A DNA stretch of 64,000 nt from Durusdinium trenchii (Eukaryota; Sar; Dinophyceae; Suessiales; Symbiodiniaceae). The translations under genes were made by a program, and so were the position numbers. The stretch covers positions 319,095-383,094 of the forward strand of contig CAXAMN010003747.1 in assembly GCA_963970005.1 (NCBI GenBank). The letters are read 5' to 3'. Shown here one piece after another: positions 49,917 to 59,479 of this stretch. The notes beneath the pieces were generated by a model. The model was not told where the DNA came from, ran no database searches, and saw only the letters and a list, made by a program, of their open reading frames with translations. The first letter of the stretch is position 1; every line of letters begins with the position of its first letter.

Positions 49917-50194
49917 ATCGTTTATATATAGTTAGTTATATATCTTAATATTTGTTTAAATCTATTTATACTATGTAGTATCAATTTGTGCTTGTAGCAC
50001 CTCATACAAGTCCCTAACACGAACCCCAAAACAGTTTCGACATCAAAGTTCATAGGTTTGAACATTTCACCCTTCCAATTTGCCATAGAGTTGCCTTAAT
50101 TCTAGAGACACCGAGTCTTAAAACCTCAAAAACCCAAACCCCAACATGCTGAGCGTTCAAAACAATGAAACTTGAGCTTTGTCCCAAGCCAATC
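49917..50194. other. AT-rich spacer
   Basis: A strongly AT-rich run (about 49920-49985) follows the presumed 5' end of the zinc-finger ORF and could be its old promoter region. Nothing else seen. Confidence 0.4.
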
Positions 50195-50550
50195 CAAAAA
50201 CCGAGCCAATTCTCCCCAAACCGAGCCACTTTTTCACCAAAACGGAGCCACTTTGTCCCAAAGACGGAGCCTGCTTTTCCCAAAAACGGAGCCTGTTTTT
50301 CCCAAAAACGGAGCTTCACAACCCGGGCGGTGGCTGATTTTCCCAAAGTCTGTGGCAGATTTTCCTAAAGTCTGTGGCAGATCTTTCCCAAAGTCTGTGG
50401 CGGATTTCCCCAAAATCGGTGGCTGATTTTCCCAAAATCGGTGACGGATTTCCCCAAAATTGGTGACAGATTTCCGCAATTCGACGGATTTCGTGCCAAA
50501 GTGGGTGGCTGATTTTCTGCAAAATGGATGGTAGATTTTCCCGATTGGTG
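50195..50550. repeat. 22-bp minisatellite, two subfamilies
   Basis: About 16 units of 22 bp. The first six have the form aaaaacggagcctgttttccc (with variation). From about 50325 on they take the form gtggcagattttcccaaagt and variants. The two subfamilies align with each other and share the period, so one array has diverged internally. It lies about 240 bases upstream of the NTPase gene. Confidence 0.85.
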
Positions 50551-50793
50551 GCAGGTCTCCATGAAGCTTGGATGTGGATTGATTTGTGCCATGCTCGTGG
50601 CTTTTCTTCTGAGAGCAGGGTTTTGCAATCCTTTCCTGATGTGCGACCGAACAGCACAAACATCATTTGGTTGTATATATGTGTTTTACAAGATATAGAT
50701 GATGTTTGACATAAAAATAGTTACAAAAATGTATATGCATCAACCTTGGTGTCATGCACATACATTATACTTGTCTAGACCTGCAATGTTCCC

Positions 50794-51398
50794 ATGGCAA
50801 AACGCCGCTTCAAGATCTTTGCACTGGTTTTGTCCATTCTAGTTGGCAAGTTTTTCTTGGCTTTGATTGAGATACCACGAACGACGCAAGACAGATACAG
50901 GCGTCCAAGCAAGACTGCAAGGCCACTAGAGCCTCCTACTTGGGCAACATATTTGGACCCAATTGCCAGTGCTCTAGGGGTATCATTGACGGATATCGGC
51001 AAGCAAGTTTTGGATGCAAACAAGCATTATCGCCCGATTGAAGAGGTGAAACGATTGGAACGATTGGAAAATGTCAACGATGCCCACCAGCACGCCATAC
51101 TCCTTGCAAAGAAACTGATGGATAGAGCCAAGACGTCACAGGAAGCCCGAAACATCATTGTGCCCAACATCTCATTGCCACTCATCCCCGTGAATGGCAC
51201 AGAGTTTCAGCATTTGGTGACGAGTGTGCTATCCGATACGATCTCCACGGGAGTCTCTGCGATTCATGCGGAACCCGGCACGGGCAAGTCCGTTGCGGTA
51301 GCTTTAGCCATGCTGATGTGGGCAAAACACAACCCAAAGTGCATCACTGTCTTGATACGAGGAAACCTGCAACTGCTCGAAGATTTCTTTAGAGTTAG
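50794..51398 (+). pseudogene. P-loop NTPase, 5' part, interrupted by retrotransposon
   Basis: Start at ATG 50794. A basic MAKRRFK and a hydrophobic stretch (residues 8-25) look like a signal anchor. A helical region and HAEPGTGKSVAVALAM (Walker A, AEPGTGKS at 159-166) follow. The frame is broken after FFRVS by a copia element in the opposite orientation. The rest of the gene lies at 59532-60123. Without the element and one 5-bp target copy, the frame is continuous: 605 + 592 bases give 398 codons plus stop. The paralogue at 61507 (352 aa) aligns across the break. Likely an ATP-binding protein at a membrane; substrate unknown. On this allele the product would end a few residues into the LTR-derived sequence. 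Confidence 0.7.
51394..51398. repeat. target-site duplication, left copy (GTTAG)
   Basis: GTTAG immediately precedes TGTGG of the LTR. The same five bases follow the right LTR at 59527-59531. Five bases is the usual duplication for Ty1/copia integrases. Confidence 0.9.
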
Positions 51399-51556
51399 TG
51401 TGGAAATGAATCCAGCACTGGCAGCAAACATCATAGCGCTCTTTTCTTGAGCCATCGCGAGAGCGAAAGTCGGGCGCAGTCTCTTCAAGCTGGTCAGGTC
51501 CATGAGCAATCCGGGTCAGTGCATGACATGTTCCTGGTTTCATCTTCGTTTTCACA
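51399..51556 (-). repeat. 3' LTR
   Basis: 158 bp, TGTGGAAATG ... TTTTCACA on the plus strand, same length and apparently same bases as 59369-59526. It contains the last about 20 codons and the stop of the polyprotein. Confidence 0.95.
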
Positions 51557-54500
51557 TTCGTCTTTCTTCTGACCTCGATCGCTCTTGGACCCTTGCAGCT
51601 CGATCTTCAAGGAAAGGCCATTCATGGCCGCTCGGACGTCGCTTGCGTCCATGTGCTTCGTGAGGGCGTCCGACAGCATCGTCTTCGTGCTGATCCACAG
51701 CACTCGGGTGCTGCCATCCTTCGGCGGCTGGTCGCTGAACAGCGGGTCGCCCACTTCCTCATGGCGTCGACGCCAGATCATCTGGCGCATCCCGCAAAGG
51801 TCGATTGCGAGTCTCTTGTCGTTAACCTCTCCGAGCCCTTGTTGTGTCAAGTGGTCGGACAGACTGCGACAGTCTGTCAGCTTGATCAGATCTGTCCCGT
51901 CCTGGGCTCTCATCCTCCAGTTGGGATCACCTTGATCGTGGCCATGATGTAGTCCATCCAGGATCATCCTCAGGTGTTCCCCGTCCTCATAGCCAGCCAG
52001 CATACTCAGGCTCTCAGCCTGAAGTGTGCTTCGACACACCCGTCGAATCACGGAGCTCTTCCATTCCAAGATGTGGATCGGGCCTCCACTCTTGGCAATG
52101 AAGTCTGGCCCACAGAAGGCCAGAATCCTCCCAGATTGGGAGCGAAAGCCAAGGCGCTGTCCAGTCGACGAGAGGTCATGGTCGTTGGCATGGCTCGCGT
52201 CGGTGATGGAGAGGATCTTGAGCTCTTCAAACTTGAAGGGGCGCCACACGTAGGTCAGCCGCTGATCCTTGCTGAGCATCGCCCTCCTGAGCAGTGAGTT
52301 GCAGTCCACCAAATCTTGGACACAGGGCTTCTGAACACAGCTTTGTAGTCGGCTGGTGTCGTAGGCCAGATCAGGCCGGTTGACACGCACAATCCAGTTC
52401 AAGGAGCCAAGAACACTCCTCATCTGAGATTGCTCCTTGTGAGTGGCTTCTCCTCCTCGGTTGGCTTTCCTAGCTGTTGACAGGGCAATCGGTGTAGTCC
52501 TTTCAAGACCACGCGGGCATGTGACATGGATGCCCTCGTCATCCTGTGAAATCATTCTGCCACAGAACTTGAAGGTGGTGTCGGCGGTACGGCCAAACTT
52601 CAGCTTCTTCTGGACGTTGTCCATGGCCTGCTGGGTGAGGTCTCCTCCACACCAGAGTAGGTCGTCCACATGACTGATCACCAGTCCATCCACAGAGCCG
52701 TCCGGCTTGTTCATCACATAGGCGGCATTCTCATGTGGAATGGGACGTAGTCCAAACTCCTTCATGGTGTTGTGGAGGCTCTTCCAAAATCCTCGTGGAG
52801 CATCCTTGGTGCCATAGACAGGCTTCCGTGCCACAAGCAGTGATCCGGGTGCCACTCCTGGTACACCATCTTTTGGTAGGCTCATGATGAGCATTCTGGA
52901 AAGTCCAAACCCTTGTAGGAACGCCGCAGTGATGTCTCCACTGTGTAGGCGTAGGCCATTGCAGCTGGCGAAGGACAAAACCATGCTCAGCATCAAGTGA
53001 GATGCTGTTGGAGAGTCAGTCCGAACTCCTCCTTGGTGTGCCTGGTTTTCAAGATCTCCACGTACAACCAGGCGGCTTTTCAGTTGTTCTTCTTCTCCTT
53101 CATCCGCCTTGTTGACATCTACCCATCGCATGGGTACCACTTGTGCTCGAGGGTGCTTCTTGCGGAAACGATCAGCATCTTGAGGTGGGATTACCTCACA
53201 AGCATCGAAGTTGGTCCAATTGGTCCACTCCTTGCGCCTGGTTTGATCAAGCTTCGCCTGCATCTCTGGTGAGGCCTTGGAGTAGTTGATCTCCTTGCTG
53301 CCGGCACTCTTCTTCTTGTAGTTGGTGCGCCGGGCCAAGAATCCTCGCAGGCAGGTCGATTGTATCTTCTGGCGGCGGTTCTGCGTAGCATAAAAGGTTC
53401 TCGGCGGTGTCCTTGACCGTTGTCTCGAAGATGAACTGGATGTAGGATGTCCATCAAGTCCTTCCAGTGATCTCCACATAGATCGCTGCAGTGGTGTAGG
53501 CGTAGTCGTGGTGGTTGGTGTGCCCTCAGTTGTTGCTCTTGTTCGCTTGGAATCCGGTTCGATGTCTGGCTCCTCCACGGATGAATGTCGTGGTAGGTCT
53601 CCAAGTTCATTCATGGCCTCTTGAAACTCATCGAACTCGACCTCTTGGTCATCATCAGGTACTAGTCCTGGAGGTTCTTCTGGACCTTCGGCTGGTACAG
53701 GAACTGCAGCTACCTCTTCCAGAGTGAGTGGGTCTGCAGGTAGTCCAGGTGGTGGTTCAGGATGTTCATCTCCAGGTGGTGTTGATGTTGCCACCGCGGG
53801 TGCTGAAGACATTCCTTGTTCAGGTTCTTCTCCTGGTTCTGATGCTCCTGGAGTTGGGTGATCTTGATGTCCAGCATGATCTCCTCCGGGACGTCCAACA
53901 TCCAGGTAGGAGTCCTGATTCTCCTCGTCAGACTGATTGGCCATCAGGTCATCGGCGAAGGGGACTTCATCTTCATGGTCCTGTAGGATCTGCCGCTTCC
54001 TCTTGCGTGATGGTCGAAGTTCCAGGAGTTGTTTAGCCACAACTTCTCCTTGAAGAGCTGGTCGACATGATTCCTCACTGATGGTGATGGGGACTCCACC
54101 ATGGATCAACCAAAGGTTGCTGCGGCCTTCTCGTCCAATGACCCGTGCTGGTCCATACCAGCGTCCAACTCTAAAGAAGCATACCAGATCTCCTGGTACA
54201 TAGGGTCCACGAAGTGGCGTAGATCTCCGCAGTAATGAAGTCCTGATGCGGCGGCTGCTGTCGGCATACTCAAAAGCTTCCTTGGCAGCCTGTCGGATGT
54301 TCAGTTGTTGTGCGAACTCGGTCTCTCCTGTGACCATTTCCTCATGAACTCCAAGACGGTTGGGTGCTTGTTCAACTGTCAGACTGGTCACGTCATCTGG
54401 CAGCTTGCCCATGACCCATTGAGTTGGGCTGAAACCGGCATGGTTCACGCGACAGTTCTTCACGAAGGTGGATTCCATCACAGCCATTCGCATCCCTGAG

Positions 54501-57500
54501 ATGCCGACGATATGTCGTGCTGCCACCGTGTTCTTGATGATCTCCTTCAGAAGTGAACCTTGACGTTCTGCTCGACCGATTTGATGATGCGCCTCCGTGC
54601 CAGCGTAGCGGATGTAGACCCCCTGTGCAGACATGAGAGCAGCAACTTGTCCACGGTTGGCCACTCCTCTATCGACAGTCAGGTACTTTGGAGGGCCAAA
54701 ATGGGTGAACCAGTGATCTCGGAAGATCTCTGCACACTTTTGACTGCTGGGAGTTCCGCCCTTGTCGGAGACGATCCAAGCGCTGTGGTACAGTGTGCCC
54801 ATGTCGATGATGGAGAGAACGGTGTACCTGTTGCCAAGTCCATCTCTCACCTCAAAAGCATCAGAGGTGATCTCAAAGTTGAAGGTGTATGGACTCGGTG
54901 GTCGGACAACAGGTCGTGGCTGTGGCTTCTTATGGTGTTGACATGTCTCGCATTTGAAGTACTTCACCTTGTTGATGACTTCTGGAGCTGCTCGAGCGAC
55001 ACGGAGCATGCGAGCCATAGCACCAATGCTGGAATGCCCAGTCATTTGATGTAGTCGTCGAAGAGCGACTCGTTGGGCATAAGGTAGGCTAAGCCACTGC
55101 TTCTTCCTCACACGGTCTCCTTCTGTAGTTCCAGGTTCTCCTTCACGATCTTCTTCGCCTTTCAAATCATCTTCTTCAGCTCGGTGTGGTAGCGGAGGAT
55201 TTGGTGCCAGGTCCTGCTCATCGTAGATCTTGTCCAAGGTGCCCAAGGGGTTGTCCTCGATGACAGCTTCAGCTGGAAATGCCACCTTGGTGATAGTACC
55301 TTCAAGATCACAAAGAATCCCTTGCAGAATTCCTTCACAAAAGGGACGTGGCCATTCTTGGGCTCGTTTTGTGCGGTTTGATCCCTCGAGAGCTTGGTGT
55401 TGGTGATCTCCAGAGCATAGTTGTGACATGTTCTGCTTGATGCCCAAACTGGCGGTCATCAGTCCAGTAGGCTTTTTGTTGGGCATATCATTATCTCGGT
55501 CCTTGAGGCCGTAAGCACATTGGTCACATTTGATCACCTCCACGATCTCGCCCGTCATAGGGTCAGTGATGTGGTCCTGTAGAACTCGAAGAAGAGCAAG
55601 CGAGTCCCACATCTTTGACAGCCATGGTTGCTCCAACAACACTTGCCGCCCTTTTGCCACTCGGCTTCGGATCACCTGCGAGATCCACTTTACCACCGGA
55701 TACCATTCTTTCCTCTGCTCCATGATCTTATACGCAGTCTCTTCAGACTTGCTCATGTTGAGCTCTTGCCACTGGCACCAGGGGCCACAGAGCGGCGACA
55801 TGGAGATGAGGTACGGGTCGTCCTTCTCGATCTGCTGGTCGATCATGTCCCGGTGTTCCTTCTTCCGCAGGTCGGTGCCGTCATACAAAATGTCGACGGG
55901 CTGTGAAACAGGGTATCCCATCTCGGAAGCCATGTGAGACAGGATGGCTGCTCCGGCAAAGATCTCCAGTAGCAGCGTACGGCAGCCTCGAGGCATCAAA
56001 CGAGGTCTTACGCTTTTGTGTGAGGATCGTAGCAATCCCCACATGTGCTGGTCCCTCTCCTTCACGTCCTGCACATCCTTCTTGAACTGCTTCTTTTGGC
56101 CCTTGGTGAAGACGCGCTTGTGCTGATGCATCTCATCCACGGCCATGTGGGTCTCATTGACCAGTTGGATGTCTTCCTCTGGTGGTTCCTCTTGCTCATA
56201 GGTCATGTTGTGCTCCTTCTCAAGGTTCTCGGTGTCCTCGAAGTGCTCGGCCACCAGGCCAAGATATCCGGGAATGAGCCGGATTGCCAGAAGTCCATTG
56301 CGAGCCACCCAACAAAGATCACTTCCAAGTACGGTGGAGTGTACATTTTGGTGGTTGAGGTCGATCACAAAGCCAAGCTGCTTCTGGCTCTCCACGCTGA
56401 GCAAGAGTGGTGCATCGGAGGAGGCAATCTCCAAGGATACCAAAGTTCCTCGGGCAAAATCTCCGTTCTTCATCTCGAAGCTCACCTCGAACTCACGTTT
56501 TCCGATCAGCTTCATCTGGCCGCCAATTCCCTTCACGCCAGGTCCAGAGCATGGCTGTAGTGGAGGTTCAGGTGCTCCAGTGGCCTTGAGGTATTGTTTC
56601 AACCATTCACTTCCATGACATGTGGCATTGCAGCCAGTGTCCAGGATGGCCACCAAGTTGTCTTCGCTGCCACATTCTTGGTGATGTTGTGCCATGTAGC
56701 CATAGTGAGCAGTCTCTGGGATGGCAGCTCCATAACGATCGCGTCCTCCAGCCTGCATGTCCTGGAAGTACTGGGCCAGACGGATCATAGCCTTGGAAGG
56801 TTTTCCGGTTTTGACTTCGTCCAAAAGCCAGCGGACATACCCTTGGTCATTCCAAGCTTCATACTGGGTTTGTCCTTTGTAGAGGCCAAAGCTGATGGTG
56901 CGACGGCCTTCTTGTTGTAGTGAATGAGCATGTGCTGGCGGAATGGATGGGTCCGGTGTAGGCGGATCGGTCCAAATGGCCTGTGATGTCGGTGTCCTGG
57001 TAGGCAATGACGGAGTCTGAGTTCCTGAGCCTGCCGGTTCCGTAGGAGTGTAGTCCTGACCTTCATGTGCTGGTCGGCCGAGGACGATGTTCTCACACAT
57101 CCGGAGAAGGTCAGCCAATTCGTGATCGGTGAGAGTGAATCCTTCTCCTTGTCCTTCTGACTTGAGGTCCAGGGAGTGGTTGAAGAGTCCACGAACACGA
57201 AGAATCTCCTCGGAAGTCATCTTCCGGCTTGAGGTTGTCAGCCGGGTCGTCGAAGAGGTCTCATTGGAGGCCGTTGACGGTGACGATCCCTTGCCGGAAC
57301 TCTTTCCTCCATTCACAGGGCCGCTGCGGACTTCTCCACATTGAAGACATGTGCGCTTCCAGCGAAAGCCATTTGTGCCATGCCAACTCACTCGATGATG
57401 GTTGCATCCTGGAGCCTGGGATGTCTCCGAGGTCATAGACCGAGAATCAGCTGATCCCACAGGGGTGCGCTCCAAAATAGTGCCACAATCTTTACACTTC

Positions 57501-59479
57501 TTGATCTTGTAGAAGGCGTTGGATCCCTGTCCGGTCACGTTATAGTGAAGGCATGCTGGCTTCTTGTTCGTCGGCTTAGTCTGTGCCGATGCTGGCGAGA
57601 CCTGTGATGGTGAGGTCTCATGGCTGGTCCACTGAACTGGTTCTCGATGTGGTCGAGGATCGGGTTCTTGTGGTCGTGCTGCACGTGCTTGAACTTCAGC
57701 AGGTGGTTCCGATGGGGTAGTCGAGGAAGTTGGGCCTTCAATGGACAGAACTTCTCCTCGGTCTTCTCGATATTCAGATACTCCCAAGGCAGAAACCAGC
57801 ATCATCATGTCAAGGTCCTCCTGTGACACTGATTGTCCTTCTCGCACGTGGGATGATGCGACCAAAGACCATTTGTCTTCCTCCTCAGGTGAACTCACGA
57901 TCTCGCCCTGCTGCAACTCCGTGGGAGGCGGTACCGCTCCAAAGATGTTGAAGGGTCTGCGGTAGGCCATGAGAGCGGTATGCTCCTCGGCGGTCTCATT
58001 CTCCCGAACGGCGAAGAACACAGTGCGAGGCTTCGCATCTCCAGATCCTTTGCCCTTTCCAGATCCTTTTGGCGATTTGCCTTTTCCTTTACTTTTCGGG
58101 CAGCTAGCATCTCCACTCCAATGTCCCACCTGTCCGCATCGTCGACAAGTGGTGCGGGACTTCAGGTTCTGAATCTTCTGCTGCCGTTCCTGGAGCGTCA
58201 GCTGTCCTGAGACATCAAATGCTCGGCCGCTAGAACCAGAGGATTTTCCTTTTCCTTTGTTGTGGAAGCCCTTGATGCCCTTCTCCTTGGCACGTTCACG
58301 TGCAAAGTAGGCTTCCTGTTCAGCCTGGATGATGTCGGCCGCATATTCCATGGCTTCCTCATCGTTCAGATCAAGTCCTTGATCGGCCAACATGGACAAA
58401 AGTGTCCCTTCATCCATCTCCTCGCCGAGGTCGTTATCCTGCCAGTCGTAGTTCTCCTCATAGGCGTAGTGCGGTTGCTCGGACTGGTAGGCGTTGAGGT
58501 CGTCATGCGGGTCGCGCTCATACTCCTCGGCTGGGTACTCTTCAGAGAAGTAGCCCATTCCATGTCCACCTCCTTTTCCTCGATGACGCCAACCTGAGCC
58601 CTTGGGCCGCTCAAAGCCAATGCTGCGCCCTCGATGTTCTCGTTCGTGCAATCGAGAGTGCTGGGCGATGAGCTCGGACTGGATGCCGGCCATGGTGATC
58701 TTTCCACCCAAAGCTGATCTGATCAGCAGGACCTGTTGGTCAGTCAGGCCTGCATTGACCAGAACTTGTTCAGCCAAGATCACTTCCGGCAACGTCAGCT
58801 CCTTGTCCAGGTCAGTCAAAACCTGGTACCAGGCCTGTCGACGGACCAAGTAGGTCGACATAGGCTCGGTAGCCTGGCGGCTAAGGATGCCGCCCTCACG
58901 GGCGCCGGCCGCGTAGAGCTCGCGTGCCTCTTGTGCCCTCCTTGGCTTCAATGAAGTAGCCAGGGCATCGAGCAGCTTTTCCGCGCCCTCCTTGCTGGCG
59001 AGAACAGAGTGCGGCATTTGCTGGGCGACACGTAGCGCGGGGCCTGAGAGCTGCTCCACTAGGCGGAGACCTAGTGGTCCTTGTTTCTTCACCTCGCCGG
59101 GATCCATCTCAGCCTCTCGTGCCATGCGGGCACGAACCCGCCAGGTGTATTCACCTAACCTGGTCGCTTCTCCATTGAAGCGTGGGATGCCACCAGCATT
59201 CTTGCCCTCGGTGCTGTTCTGCGTCTCCTCCTCCTTGATGAAGTTGACATACCTGAAGGTGTCAAGAAGCGCCATGGGTGAGCACAGCGCGCAAACCGTG
59301 GCCGCAAGGGCCGCGACGAAAAGGGTCGGGACCGGGGTCCCTGGGAGCCTTGGTAGCTCCGCTACCAGTGTGGAAATGAATCCAGCACTGGCAGCAAACA
59401 TCATAGCGCTCTTTTCTTGAGCCATCGCGAGAGCGAAAGTCGGGCGCAGTCTCTTCAAGCTGGTCAGGTCCATGAGCAA
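51494..59479 (-). CDS. Ty1/copia gag-pol polyprotein with methyltransferase-like domain (2661 aa)
   Basis: Residues, in order: a hydrophobic stretch 51-68; gag about 69-440; zinc knuckle CRRCGQVGHWSGDASC 445-460 (six rather than four residues before the last Cys); two CxHx16CxxC motifs (C643, H645, C662, C665 and C692, H694, C711, C714); aspartic protease LDTG 946-949; C5-methyltransferase-like domain about 1165-1345; integrase with H1477, H1482, C1510, C1513 and D1559, D1603, E1638; an SH3-like tail about 1750-1810; an acidic/Pro-rich linker; reverse transcriptase 2090-2320 with D2182 and HVDD 2270-2273; RNase H with D2427, E2489, D2536, D2604. The frame opens in the 5' LTR and closes in the 3' LTR. 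Translation may instead start at Met69 (MALLDTFRYVNF), outside the LTR. All catalytic residues seem intact. Confidence 0.93.
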   Translation of the reverse strand: MLMDLTSLKRLRPTFALAMAQEKSAMMFAASAGFISTLVAELPRLPGTPVPTLFVAALAATVCALCSPMALLDTFRYVNFIKEEETQNSTEGKNAGGIPRFNGEATRLGEYTWRVRARMAREAEMDPGEVKKQGPLGLRLVEQLSGPALRVAQQMPHSVLASKEGAEKLLDALATSLKPRRAQEARELYAAGAREGGILSRQATEPMSTYLVRRQAWYQVLTDLDKELTLPEVILAEQVLVNAGLTDQQVLLIRSALGGKITMAGIQSELIAQHSRLHEREHRGRSIGFERPKGSGWRHRGKGGGHGMGYFSEEYPAEEYERDPHDDLNAYQSEQPHYAYEENYDWQDNDLGEEMDEGTLLSMLADQGLDLNDEEAMEYAADIIQAEQEAYFARERAKEKGIKGFHNKGKGKSSGSSGRAFDVSGQLTLQERQQKIQNLKSRTTCRRCGQVGHWSGDASCPKSKGKGKSPKGSGKGKGSGDAKPRTVFFAVRENETAEEHTALMAYRRPFNIFGAVPPPTELQQGEIVSSPEEEDKWSLVASSHVREGQSVSQEDLDMMMLVSALGVSEYREDRGEVLSIEGPTSSTTPSEPPAEVQARAARPQEPDPRPHREPVQWTSHETSPSQVSPASAQTKPTNKKPACLHYNVTGQGSNAFYKIKKCKDCGTILERTPVGSADSRSMTSETSQAPGCNHHRVSWHGTNGFRWKRTCLQCGEVRSGPVNGGKSSGKGSSPSTASNETSSTTRLTTSSRKMTSEEILRVRGLFNHSLDLKSEGQGEGFTLTDHELADLLRMCENIVLGRPAHEGQDYTPTEPAGSGTQTPSLPTRTPTSQAIWTDPPTPDPSIPPAHAHSLQQEGRRTISFGLYKGQTQYEAWNDQGYVRWLLDEVKTGKPSKAMIRLAQYFQDMQAGGRDRYGAAIPETAHYGYMAQHHQECGSEDNLVAILDTGCNATCHGSEWLKQYLKATGAPEPPLQPCSGPGVKGIGGQMKLIGKREFEVSFEMKNGDFARGTLVSLEIASSDAPLLLSVESQKQLGFVIDLNHQNVHSTVLGSDLCWVARNGLLAIRLIPGYLGLVAEHFEDTENLEKEHNMTYEQEEPPEEDIQLVNETHMAVDEMHQHKRVFTKGQKKQFKKDVQDVKERDQHMWGLLRSSHKSVRPRLMPRGCRTLLLEIFAGAAILSHMASEMGYPVSQPVDILYDGTDLRKKEHRDMIDQQIEKDDPYLISMSPLCGPWCQWQELNMSKSEETAYKIMEQRKEWYPVVKWISQVIRSRVAKGRQVLLEQPWLSKMWDSLALLRVLQDHITDPMTGEIVEVIKCDQCAYGLKDRDNDMPNKKPTGLMTASLGIKQNMSQLCSGDHQHQALEGSNRTKRAQEWPRPFCEGILQGILCDLEGTITKVAFPAEAVIEDNPLGTLDKIYDEQDLAPNPPLPHRAEEDDLKGEEDREGEPGTTEGDRVRKKQWLSLPYAQRVALRRLHQMTGHSSIGAMARMLRVARAAPEVINKVKYFKCETCQHHKKPQPRPVVRPPSPYTFNFEITSDAFEVRDGLGNRYTVLSIIDMGTLYHSAWIVSDKGGTPSSQKCAEIFRDHWFTHFGPPKYLTVDRGVANRGQVAALMSAQGVYIRYAGTEAHHQIGRAERQGSLLKEIIKNTVAARHIVGISGMRMAVMESTFVKNCRVNHAGFSPTQWVMGKLPDDVTSLTVEQAPNRLGVHEEMVTGETEFAQQLNIRQAAKEAFEYADSSRRIRTSLLRRSTPLRGPYVPGDLVCFFRVGRWYGPARVIGREGRSNLWLIHGGVPITISEESCRPALQGEVVAKQLLELRPSRKRKRQILQDHEDEVPFADDLMANQSDEENQDSYLDVGRPGGDHAGHQDHPTPGASEPGEEPEQGMSSAPAVATSTPPGDEHPEPPPGLPADPLTLEEVAAVPVPAEGPEEPPGLVPDDDQEVEFDEFQEAMNELGDLPRHSSVEEPDIEPDSKRTRATTEGTPTTTTTPTPLQRSMWRSLEGLDGHPTSSSSSRQRSRTPPRTFYATQNRRQKIQSTCLRGFLARRTNYKKKSAGSKEINYSKASPEMQAKLDQTRRKEWTNWTNFDACEVIPPQDADRFRKKHPRAQVVPMRWVDVNKADEGEEEQLKSRLVVRGDLENQAHQGGVRTDSPTASHLMLSMVLSFASCNGLRLHSGDITAAFLQGFGLSRMLIMSLPKDGVPGVAPGSLLVARKPVYGTKDAPRGFWKSLHNTMKEFGLRPIPHENAAYVMNKPDGSVDGLVISHVDDLLWCGGDLTQQAMDNVQKKLKFGRTADTTFKFCGRMISQDDEGIHVTCPRGLERTTPIALSTARKANRGGEATHKEQSQMRSVLGSLNWIVRVNRPDLAYDTSRLQSCVQKPCVQDLVDCNSLLRRAMLSKDQRLTYVWRPFKFEELKILSITDASHANDHDLSSTGQRLGFRSQSGRILAFCGPDFIAKSGGPIHILEWKSSVIRRVCRSTLQAESLSMLAGYEDGEHLRMILDGLHHGHDQGDPNWRMRAQDGTDLIKLTDCRSLSDHLTQQGLGEVNDKRLAIDLCGMRQMIWRRRHEEVGDPLFSDQPPKDGSTRVLWISTKTMLSDALTKHMDASDVRAAMNGLSLKIELQGSKSDRGQKKDECENEDETRNMSCTDPDCSWT
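51557..51572 (-). other. polypurine tract
   Basis: On the minus strand AGAAGAAAGACGAA directly precedes the 3' LTR, the expected place for plus-strand priming. It is also coding (QKKDE). Confidence 0.6.
55445..55987 (-). other. C5-methyltransferase-like domain of the retrotransposon
   Basis: Polyprotein residues about 1165-1345. LLLEIFAGAAILSHMASEMG resembles motif I (ExFAGxG), LISMSPLCGPWCQW resembles motif IV (the PCQ-like loop with the nucleophile Cys; Leu stands before Cys here), VLLEQPW resembles motif VI (ENV-like), and CAYGLKDRDN with KPTGLMTAS resembles the motif VIII/target-recognition start. No clear motif X. It may be a reduced, possibly inactive, methyltransferase fold. Confidence 0.55.
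59356..59367 (-). other. primer binding site, initiator tRNA-Met type
   Basis: On the minus strand TGGTAGCGGAGC follows the 5' LTR after one base. It matches the complement of eukaryotic initiator tRNA-Met 3' ends (TGGTAGCAGAGG type) at 10 of 12 positions, the usual primer for copia elements. Confidence 0.65.

Noticed and set aside
50195..50550. CRISPR-like or protein-coding repeat
   Set aside because: The units are contiguous 22-bp words without spacers. ORFs across it on both strands are open only because the array is simple.
51264..51555. minus-strand ORFs of 81-83 aa crossing the left LTR into the host gene
   Set aside because: They reuse the LTR copy of the gag start and then read antisense through the NTPase gene; no independent evidence.
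52997..59420. many plus-strand ORFs inside the retrotransposon
   Set aside because: All are antisense to the continuous 2661-aa polyprotein frame, which has all the domain evidence.
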